Part shown: positions 1 through 5,413 of the stretch, in pieces
Layout of the letters: each line of letters opens with the position of its first letter
How positions within the stretch are numbered: the stretch's first letter is position 1
Source of the DNA: Acidobacteriota bacterium
Lineage (GTDB): Bacteria > Acidobacteriota > Aminicenantia > Aminicenantales > Aminicenantaceae
Direction of reading: 5' to 3'
Assembly: GCA_030609975.1 (NCBI GenBank)
Contig: JAUWSR010000068.1
Span: forward strand, 1-13,400
DNA: 13,400 bases
The notes under the pieces: model-generated
The model's input: only the letters and a program-made list of their open reading frames with translations
Databases searched by the model: none
What the model was told of the DNA's origin: nothing
Translations under genes and position numbers: made by a program

Positions 1-1640
1 ACACTGGGTTTCTGGTAGTCATAGCGCAGTCCCAGGATCAGGTTGAAACGGCCGAAGGTGATGGTGTCACTCAAATAGCCGGCATAGGCGCTTACCGCCC
101 CGTAATCCCATCCGCCACGCCAGAACTCAAACCTCTTCATCGCGGGGATGATATCGGGGTTGTTGTCGCCTGTGATATCGATCGAGGCGGTGTGGTAGTT
201 GTAGCGGGTAAGGAGCTGTCCGGGACTATCCCACAGCCCTTGCTGCGCCCGGTCGGCGTAATCGAATCCGAACTTGAATTCGTGGCTGGCGCCAAAAAGC
301 ACATCGTTGAAGTAGCTGCCCCCAAAGATGAACTGGCTCACCGGACGTTTACACTGGTAGGAGAAGTAGCTGTTCTCCCAAATGCCGTCTTTGATATTCC
401 GCTCCGTCATAATGACTCTATCTTCGTCGTCCATCGGGATCAGGTTGAAACCCGCGTTGGCGAAGGAGTACTTGACCGACAGGAACAGGCTGTCTCCGAA
501 CATGTGCTCGTCTTGGAACTTTACGATGGGAGATCCGAAGTGATACATACCGGTCTGGTGCCATCCACCCGGGAAGGAGTAGCTGGACGAACGTCCCCAT
601 TTTTCCTTCTGTCCGATGTGCATAATCGCCTCACACCGGTTCTCCGGCACAAGCTGGATGTTCAGCTTGGCGGCATAGTTGATCAGCAAGGTGTCATCCG
701 CCACGCCGACGAGGTTGGTGGTCTTGATGTCTTGAGCACCGATGGATAACCACCACCAGGCTCTGTCCACAAACAGCGGACCACCCAGGTTGAACCCGTA
801 GTCCTTGATGTTGCGGATAACATTGGTCCGTTCCAAACCCTCTGCTTTGAGCTCATCCGTGAGGTTTTCCGACTGGAACTTTTCATCTGTGATGTAGATC
901 CGGCCGCCGATCGATACCCGGTTACCACCACGACGGGTCACCAGGTTCATCTGGATCCCACCGGTCTGGACGGTAACGTCCGAGCCGCCGGTCGTGATGT
1001 TCATCTCTTCAAAGGCGTCAAAGTCATAGTACGATGGCGAAGCAATGGCCGACGGGTCCGTGATCACGATCCCGTCCATGGCCCACTGGTTCGATCCACC
1101 GCCGCGGGCCGCGAAGCTCGCCTGCTGCCCGGACTCCGATCCACCGATGTTCTCACGGTCGACATACACACCGGGAGCCTGCTGCAGCACAACCCACGGG
1201 TCGCGGGCTGATGGCAGCGACTGCAGAACATCACGTGTTACGTTCTCACCCACCGTCGTTCTTTTGCTGTCAATGACCGGTGTTATCGCCGTAACCGTGA
1301 CTTCCTCTTCCAGTGCGCCCATCTGCATGGTCATGGTCACCTCAACGTTCGCTCCCAACACCACGATGATGTTCTCCTGGATCTCCGTCCTGAAGCCTTC
1401 CAGTTCCGCCTTGAGGGTATAGTCTCTGGCGGGTGCCAGCGACAGGAACCGGAATACGCCCTCTGCTGAGGAGATCGAGGTCACCGGCGCTGTCAGGACT
1501 CCCGTTAGGGTGACCGTTACACCGGGAAGAGCATTGCCGTCTGTATCTACGATTTTGCCGTAGATGTTACCTGTTCTTACCTGCGCCGAAAGCGAAGTCG
1601 CCAAAACCAGCACAGCTAAGACAATTAAAAATTTACGCAA
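1..1640 (-). CDS. TonB-dependent outer-membrane receptor with N-terminal carboxypeptidase-like domain (partial, C-terminus outside window)
   Basis: The reading frame is open from a TTG start at 1640 to the left edge, giving 546 codons without a stop. The start follows an AAGGAGG ribosome site at 5-base spacing. No in-frame ATG lies close upstream; an upstream ATG is out of frame and ends in TAA just before this site. Residues 1-20 are a signal peptide (RKFLIVLAVLVLATSLSAQ). Residues 24-108 form a carboxypeptidase-regulatory-like beta-sandwich (GNIYGKIVDTDGNALPGVTV). Residues about 128-240 are the plug, with LPSARDPWVVLQQAPGVYVD and AARGGGSNQWAMDGI. After that comes beta-barrel sequence rich in aromatic, alternating strands, such as FGRFNLILGLRYDYQ at the edge. 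By family, such receptors import large ligands (siderophores, glycans, peptides) across the outer membrane using TonB energy. The ligand here cannot be told. It has a probable sigma-54 promoter and a leader of about 146 bases. Confidence 0.9.
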   Translation of the reverse strand, partial: MRKFLIVLAVLVLATSLSAQVRTGNIYGKIVDTDGNALPGVTVTLTGVLTAPVTSISSAEGVFRFLSLAPARDYTLKAELEGFRTEIQENIIVVLGANVEVTMTMQMGALEEEVTVTAITPVIDSKRTTVGENVTRDVLQSLPSARDPWVVLQQAPGVYVDRENIGGSESGQQASFAARGGGSNQWAMDGIVITDPSAIASPSYYDFDAFEEMNITTGGSDVTVQTGGIQMNLVTRRGGNRVSIGGRIYITDEKFQSENLTDELKAEGLERTNVIRNIKDYGFNLGGPLFVDRAWWWLSIGAQDIKTTNLVGVADDTLLINYAAKLNIQLVPENRCEAIMHIGQKEKWGRSSSYSFPGGWHQTGMYHFGSPIVKFQDEHMFGDSLFLSVKYSFANAGFNLIPMDDEDRVIMTERNIKDGIWENSYFSYQCKRPVSQFIFGGSYFNDVLFGASHEFKFGFDYADRAQQGLWDSPGQLLTRYNYHTASIDITGDNNPDIIPAMKRFEFWRGGWDYGAVSAYAGYLSDTITFGRFNLILGLRYDYQKPS

Positions 1641-1653
1641 TTTGTCCTCCTTT

Positions 1654-1782
1654 TTACCCCTCGTTAAACGAAAGGTAAAAATTACCCATAGCCCTGGAGT
1701 GACAAGTCACTCCAACCAATACTAAAGTTGTTTTCACTAAACTTCGCGGATGCACCTCCTTATACAGAATCTTTTTTTTCAT
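1654..1782 (-). CDS. Possible 42-residue leader ORF in the receptor's 5' leader
   Basis: An ATG at 1782 opens a 42-codon frame starting MKKKILYKEVHPR and ending at a TAA only a few bases before the receptor's ribosome site. The ATG would be about 4 bases from the predicted sigma-54 start site, so it would be translated as an almost leaderless message. No Shine-Dalgarno sequence precedes it, and no family is recognised. It may be chance. Its stop position would suit translational coupling or attenuation, which is why it is recorded. Confidence 0.2.
   Translation of the reverse strand: MKKKILYKEVHPRSLVKTTLVLVGVTCHSRAMGNFYLSFNEG
1695..1714 (-). promoter_or_regulatory. Perfect hairpin in the receptor's 5' leader
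   Basis: The arms TGGAGTGAC and GTCACTCCA are perfectly complementary around two bases, so in RNA this is effectively an 8-bp stem with a 4-base loop. It lies between the orphan Shine-Dalgarno sequence and the real ribosome site, about 55 bases before the TTG start. It has no T-tract and so is not a simple terminator. It could be an RNA structure that controls stability or translation, or a DNA operator dyad. Confidence 0.5.
1753..1761 (-). promoter_or_regulatory. Orphan strong Shine-Dalgarno sequence in the receptor leader
   Basis: The minus strand reads TAAGGAGGTG, close to a full complement of the 16S rRNA 3' end. No ATG, GTG or TTG lies at normal spacing after it; the nearest GTG is about 17 bases beyond GGAGG. 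It lies inside the predicted leader, about 110 bases before the receptor start. It could be a ribosome standby or sequestering site, or a relic of a lost leader gene. Confidence 0.4.
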
Positions 1783-1796
1783 CTCGGTTTTATATA

Positions 1797-1812
1797 AGCA
1801 ACTTCCGTGCCA
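1797..1812 (-). promoter_or_regulatory. Sigma-54 (RpoN) promoter of the TonB-dependent receptor gene
   Basis: On the minus strand the sequence reads TGGCAC-GGAAG-TTGCT, which matches the sigma-54 consensus TGGCAC-N5-TTGCW at every defined base. The invariant GG (-24) and GC (-12) are correctly spaced. Transcription would start near 1785-1786, leaving a 5' leader of about 146 bases before the TTG start. Sigma-54 promoters need an AAA+ enhancer-binding activator, and a palindrome lies upstream at 1888-1920. No competing sigma-70 promoter of similar quality was seen in this gap on this strand. Assignment is by motif only. Confidence 0.75.
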
Positions 1813-1887
1813 AATCAGGGACAATGTATAACCTCAATAATATCAATAAGTTAGAAAACTCCAATAAATGCCCCCCCCATTTTTTGG

Positions 1888-1920
1888 TCCAATATTTTGG
1901 ATGCAATCCAAATAATTGGA
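1888..1920. promoter_or_regulatory. Palindrome upstream of the sigma-54 promoter, candidate activator binding site
   Basis: This is a 33-bp imperfect palindrome with 15-bp arms around a GCA centre. Thirteen of 15 arm positions pair, and the inner TTTGGAT-N3-ATCCAAA (minus strand) is perfect. It lies about 100-135 bases upstream of the predicted sigma-54 start site, where enhancer-binding proteins usually bind. The role is inferred from position and symmetry. It could instead be a repressor operator or part of an old repeat. Confidence 0.4.
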
Positions 1921-1947
1921 ATTTCTGCCCGGAGGGTAAAAATTGTT

Positions 1948-2033
1948 GTCATTGCAAACGAATTGAAGCAATCTCCCATTGTGTATAACGAAGCACGATG
2001 AGGTTGCTTCGGCCCTGCAGGCCTCGCAATGGG
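1948..2033. repeat. Degenerate palindromic intergenic repeat (REP/MITE-like)
   Basis: The left arm, starting GTCATTGCAAACGAATTGAAG and ending CAATCTC, matches the reverse complement of the right arm at 2000-2033. Shared blocks are CATTGC near the outer ends and GAAGCAA(T/C)CTC at the inner ends, with unequal material between them. The right arm holds a small GGCC/GGCC dyad. The pattern resembles the short palindromic repeats with CATTGCGAG and GAAGCAATC cores that are scattered in many bacterial genomes. This copy looks worn and carries no coding capacity. It lies next to the endonuclease Q relic. Confidence 0.5.
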
Positions 2034-2089
2034 CATAATACTCAAACAAGCAGCACCACTTTTTGAGTATGTTATACTTTGAGCCCAGC

Positions 2090-2502
2090 ATGAAATTTAT
2101 AGCCGATCTGCACATCCACTCCAAGTTCTCGCGTGCAACCTCTCGCGAAATGACCTTAGACTCCCTAGCGTATTGGGGAAAGATCAACCGCCGGATCGAA
2201 TCCCTTACAAGAACCTGATCCCCTTGAACGAAGTCATCGGCCAGGCCTTTGAAAAAACCGCCACCTGCAAAAGCGTATGGGATGCTTATTTTCGCTTGAT
2301 CCATGATTTTGGGAACGAACACGCCATCCTGACGGAAACTCCCACGGAAGAGATAGGCCGGCGGGCTCCTGAGCGCATCGCCCAGGGGATCGAACGCATG
2401 CGTAAAGGCCAGGTCCGCATCATTCCCGGTCATGACGGTGTCTTTGGAGTTATCGACCTCTTCGGGAACACAGAGGACACATCCGGCAACTCCCAGAATT
2501 AG
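2090..2502 (+). pseudogene. Internally deleted, frameshifted endonuclease Q-type PHP-domain protein
   Basis: An ATG at 2090 begins MKFIADLHIHSKFSRATSRE, the hallmark N-terminus of the endonuclease Q / PHP family (a DNA endonuclease acting on deaminated bases). That frame stops at 2218 after 42 residues. In another frame, from about 2176, the sequence continues as PPDRIPYKNLIPLNEVIGQ and later EIGRRAPERIAQGIERMRKG and PGHDGVFGVIDLFG, ending at a TAG at 2502. From memory of the family these are its C-terminal blocks. Intact members are about 400 residues, so some 250 codons are missing between the parts, including the rest of the PHP metal site and the zinc-finger region. An extended -10 box (TGTTATACT, 2070-2078) still lies just upstream. 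The product cannot be active as read. Confidence 0.8.
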
Positions 2503-2521
2503 CTCTCTCCAAAGACTTGCA

Positions 2522-2550
2522 TTGTGAAAACTCCTGGGTTTGCGTATAAT
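2522..2550 (+). promoter_or_regulatory. Sigma-70 type promoter for the ClC transporter gene
   Basis: TTGTGA (2522-2527) and a perfect TATAAT (2545-2550) are separated by 17 bases. Transcription would start near 2557, downstream of the GTG codon at 2524 and upstream of the ATG at 2572. This favours the ATG as the start of the ClC gene. Confidence 0.6.
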
Positions 2551-2571
2551 CCTCCTCTGAATATCAGACCT

Positions 2572-4590
2572 ATGCGATTCATTAAAGATGCCGAGTTCAT
2601 CCAACACATCCGCTTGACCCTCTTGTCAGCCTTGGTCGGAGTCATGGCGGGGCTGGCTTACGTCGGCTTTAAGGCCATGATCGGGTTCTTCCAGGGGCTG
2701 TTCTGGCGGGCGGATTCCATCCTGACCGCGGCCGCTTCCCAGCCCTGGTATTATACCGCTCTTATTCCCGCCTTAGGAGCGCTCATTTTCAGTCCCATCA
2801 TCTATTTTGGCGCACGGGAAGCCAAGGGCCATGGCGTGCCCGAGATCATGGAAGCGCTCATCCTGCGGGGAGGCCGCATCCGGCCCAGGGTAGCTGCGAT
2901 CAAGGCCCTGGCCTCATCCATCTGTATCGGATCAGGAGGATCAACCGGACGAGAAGGGCCCATCGTCCAGATCAGCTCGTCCATCGCTTCCTCCATGGGG
3001 CAGCTGTTCCGGATCAAAGAGAAAGGCATGCGGACTTTGGTGGCGGCCGGGGCCGCTGCCGGCATCGGAGCCACCTTCAATGCCCCCATCGCAGGGGCCT
3101 TGTTCGCTGCAGAGGTGCTTTTGGGCGAATTCGGGGTGTATTCCTTCAGTCCCATCATCGTGGCTTCGGTAATGGCTACGCTCACTTCACGTATGGTCAC
3201 GGGCGAAAATTTTGCGGCTTTCACCGTCCCCGAGTACACCCTCAGGAGTGTGTGGGAGATCGGTCCCTACATCCTGCTGGGATTGATCAGCGGACTGGTC
3301 GCCATCCTCTTTATCAAATCTCTTTATTTTCTCGAGGACCGCTATGAGAGGCTGCGCATCCATCCCCTGATCAAACCTGTAACCGGAGGTCTTGTGGTCG
3401 GGGCCATCGGTCTTGGATTTCCCCAAATTTTTGGAGTCAGCTACGAATCCATCGATGCCTGCCTGCAAAATCAGGTGGTCATGTGGCTGGCATTTGTCTT
3501 GGTATTCGCCAAAGTCATGGCGACCTCCTTCACTCTGGGTTCAGGGGGATCGGGTGGCATCTTCGCCCCGTCTCTCTTCCTGGGCGCCATGACCGGAAAC
3601 TTCGTAGGATCCATCTTCCAAAATGCCTTTCCTAACTCCATGTCCTCTCCCGGAGCTTTTTCGCTGGTGGGGATGGGCGCGGTGGTGGCCGCAGCCACCC
3701 ATGCTCCCATCACAGCCATCATCATCATTTTCGAGCTGACCAACGACTACAAGATCATCCTCCCCCTGATGCTCTCCTGCATCATCGCTTCTCTCCTCAC
3801 CATGGGCCTGCACAAGGATTCGATCTATACCATGAAACTGACCAGCCGGGGGCTGCGCTTTAAGGAGGGTCGGGAACTCAATATCCTGCGCTCATTGCAT
3901 GTCAAGGATTTTCTCAGCGACGATTACGAGGTTTTCGTGAACACCGACCATGTGGGACACATCATCAATCAGGCCATCGGTGGGAAGCACCACAACTTTC
4001 AGATCGTGGATGCCGAGGACAACTACAGCGGTTGTTTTTCTCTCAACCAGTTGAAGAACTTGATGCTTGAGAAGGAGATCCTGGATGCCTTCGTGATCGC
4101 TCAGGACTTGGCTGTGACCGACATCCATATCCAGTATCATGACCATCTCGAGCATGCCATGCAGATCTTCGGATCTACCGATGCTGCCGAGATCTCCGTG
4201 CTAAAAAATGGCAAACTCGCCGGCGTGATCAAGCGCAAAGACGTGATCGAGGCTTACAACCATGAGATCGTTAAGCGCGAGGCAGCCGCCGGGCTGGTGG
4301 AGAAATTCAAGTTCGTTGAGCAAACCCATGTTCGAGAGATCGGGGGAGGCTATGCCCTCATGGAGATCGAGGCGCCCCCGGTATTTTGGGACAGATCTCT
4401 GAAGGAACTCAACCTGAAGGCCCTTTACCGTATAGATGTGCTCTTGATAAAGCGCCGCTACCCTCCAAAAACCATCACCATCCCGTCGGCAGACGAGGTC
4501 ATCCGCGAAGGCGATCAGCTCGTCATCGCAGGCTTAGGAGATTCCCTTTCCAAGATCGCTGATATCAATCCGCCCTCTAAAAAAGAATAA
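2572..4590 (+). CDS. ClC-family chloride channel/transporter with CBS pair and C-terminal RCK_C (TrkA-C) domain
   Basis: Inner-membrane ClC protein, 672 residues from the ATG at 2572. A GTG at 2524 would add 16 residues but lies before the predicted transcription start, and neither start has a clear ribosome site. Membrane core: residues about 10-420. Signature motifs are GSGGSTGREGP (120-130; gating glutamate E128), the helix with ALFAAEVLL (176-184), GGIFAP (328-333) and the ion-site tyrosine in DSIY (Y419). A cytosolic CBS pair follows at about 440-565 and an RCK_C domain at about 575-664 (ending EGDQLVIAG). By alignment with E. coli ClcA from memory, the internal proton glutamate E203 is Val182 here, as in ClC channels, while its neighbour E202 is kept. 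CBS and RCK_C domains suggest nucleotide or other ligand control. Substrate and transport mode are unproven. No clear terminator follows. Confidence 0.93.
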   Translation: MRFIKDAEFIQHIRLTLLSALVGVMAGLAYVGFKAMIGFFQGLFWRADSILTAAASQPWYYTALIPALGALIFSPIIYFGAREAKGHGVPEIMEALILRGGRIRPRVAAIKALASSICIGSGGSTGREGPIVQISSSIASSMGQLFRIKEKGMRTLVAAGAAAGIGATFNAPIAGALFAAEVLLGEFGVYSFSPIIVASVMATLTSRMVTGENFAAFTVPEYTLRSVWEIGPYILLGLISGLVAILFIKSLYFLEDRYERLRIHPLIKPVTGGLVVGAIGLGFPQIFGVSYESIDACLQNQVVMWLAFVLVFAKVMATSFTLGSGGSGGIFAPSLFLGAMTGNFVGSIFQNAFPNSMSSPGAFSLVGMGAVVAAATHAPITAIIIIFELTNDYKIILPLMLSCIIASLLTMGLHKDSIYTMKLTSRGLRFKEGRELNILRSLHVKDFLSDDYEVFVNTDHVGHIINQAIGGKHHNFQIVDAEDNYSGCFSLNQLKNLMLEKEILDAFVIAQDLAVTDIHIQYHDHLEHAMQIFGSTDAAEISVLKNGKLAGVIKRKDVIEAYNHEIVKREAAAGLVEKFKFVEQTHVREIGGGYALMEIEAPPVFWDRSLKELNLKALYRIDVLLIKRRYPPKTITIPSADEVIREGDQLVIAGLGDSLSKIADINPPSKKE

Positions 4591-4639
4591 TACTCTTGTT
4601 GTATGATGTTCCCTCAATCCCCCTGACATATTCATAAAC

Positions 4640-4748
4640 AATGTCGATATAGACCGTAAAGAAAATAATATCAGATTTTTACGGTAATTTAAGTGGGAGC
4701 ATTCTTAACGATACGGTTCTGATGTCATTTTTAGTTTTAATCGACATT
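4640..4748. repeat. Nested inverted repeats in the ClC/DUF151 gap
   Basis: The 316-base gap 4591-4906 holds no gene I can support. Within it, AATGTCGAT (4640-4648) pairs perfectly with ATCGACATT (4740-4748). Inside that, ACCGTAAA (4653-4660) pairs with TTTACGGT (4678-4685) across a 17-base loop. The right outer arm runs into six T residues (4747-4752), so a folded plus-strand transcript could end there. This is at best an unusual terminator for the ClC gene. A further dyad (4761-4771 with 4790-4800) has one mismatch and includes a run of seven G at 4782-4788. The whole may be the remnant of a small element. Confidence 0.4.
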
Positions 4749-4851
4749 TTTTACCCTTTGGGCGAGCTCTCCTTAATACCCGGGGGGGTGGGAGGTCGCC
4801 TCGAATCTACGACAATCTCAACTCGTGAATAATCCAGGTCCCTTGGATTTC

Positions 4852-4880
4852 TTGACAACAGCAAATTACGGACTTATATT
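4852..4880 (+). promoter_or_regulatory. Sigma-70 promoter of the DUF151 protein gene
   Basis: A perfect TTGACA (4852-4857) and TATATT (4875-4880) are separated by 17 bases. Transcription would start near 4887. The leader is about 20 bases and holds the GGAGGG ribosome site (4897-4902) four bases before the ATG. Confidence 0.8.
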
Positions 4881-4906
4881 GAGGTTTAAGTTTTCCGGAG
4901 GGATAT

Positions 4907-5392
4907 ATGGAAATTGAAATGAAGATCAAGGGCTTGGTGATCGACCCTATCTCCAAGATGCCTATTGTGGTTCTGGAGGACCTTCAGAACGAACGCATGC
5001 TGCCCATCTGGATCGGAGTTTTCGAGGCCAACGCCATATCCCTCAAAATGGAAAACGTCACCTCTCCCCGGCCCATGACCCACGACCTGGTCATAAATTT
5101 TTTAAATCAGCTCAACATCGCCATCGAAAAGATCGTGGTCACGGACGTGAAGGAAAACACATTCTACGCCAACATCCACTGCCGGCAGGAAAACAAGACT
5201 ATAATCATCGACTCCCGGCCATCGGATGCCATCGCCTTGTCTCTCCGCATGGACGCCCCCATCTTCGTGCAACACGATGTGGTTGAAAAGGCTCAAAGCC
5301 TTAAATTCGACGAAAACCTGGAGGATTCAGAAAAGTTGAAAACATGGCTGGAGAGTCTGGAACCCAATGACTTCGGCAAGTACAAGATGTGA
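4907..5392 (+). CDS. Bifunctional nuclease (BFN) domain protein, DUF151 family
   Basis: This is a 161-residue soluble protein. The BFN/DUF151 domain covers about residues 5-130: LPIWIGVFEANAI (32-44), RPMTHDL (55-61) and the family hallmark DSRPSDAIALSLR (102-114). The acidic tail (ENLEDSEKLKTWLESLEP) resembles a UvrB/UvrC-like helical tail, but this is a weak comparison. Plant relatives were reported to have DNase and RNase activity. The bacterial role is poorly established, so nuclease function should be taken as a family label. The start is well supported by GGAGGG and a strong promoter. The gene stands alone and converges on the lptFG gene, with 7 bases between stop codons. Confidence 0.92.
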   Translation: MEIEMKIKGLVIDPISKMPIVVLEDLQNERMLPIWIGVFEANAISLKMENVTSPRPMTHDLVINFLNQLNIAIEKIVVTDVKENTFYANIHCRQENKTIIIDSRPSDAIALSLRMDAPIFVQHDVVEKAQSLKFDENLEDSEKLKTWLESLEPNDFGKYKM

Positions 5393-5396
5393 GATT

Positions 5397-5413
5397 CCCT
5401 CAGGTCCTGAGGG
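5397..5413. terminator. Possible short hairpin between convergent genes
   Basis: CCCTCAG-GTC-CTGAGGG is a perfect 7-bp stem that spans the lptFG stop codon just after the DUF151 stop. Neither strand has a proper T-tract after it, so intrinsic termination is uncertain. Its position between converging genes is the main reason to list it. Confidence 0.3.

Noticed and set aside
192..749. Plus-strand open frame of 185 codons
   Set aside because: It is antisense to the beta-barrel coding region of the TonB-dependent receptor, whose minus frame is continuous and clearly recognisable.
1948..2033. CRISPR-like repeat
   Set aside because: There is a single pair of inverted arms with no regularly spaced direct repeats and no cas genes in the window.
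2090..2218. The 42-codon frame as a genuine small PHP protein
   Set aside because: It has only the first PHP metal motif and then runs out of frame, while the C-terminal part of the same family continues downstream. A decayed gene is the simpler reading.
2524..2571. GTG at 2524 as the start of the ClC gene
   Set aside because: It falls inside the predicted promoter (-35 at 2522-2527) and lacks a ribosome site. The ATG at 2572 is downstream of the predicted transcription start. It remains possible if the gene is read from further upstream.
1843..2607. Minus-strand open frame of 254 codons
   Set aside because: It lies antisense to the endonuclease Q relic and the start of the ClC gene, spans the palindromic repeat and the C8 run, and has no recognisable domain or good ribosome site. 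The plus-strand pieces match a known family.
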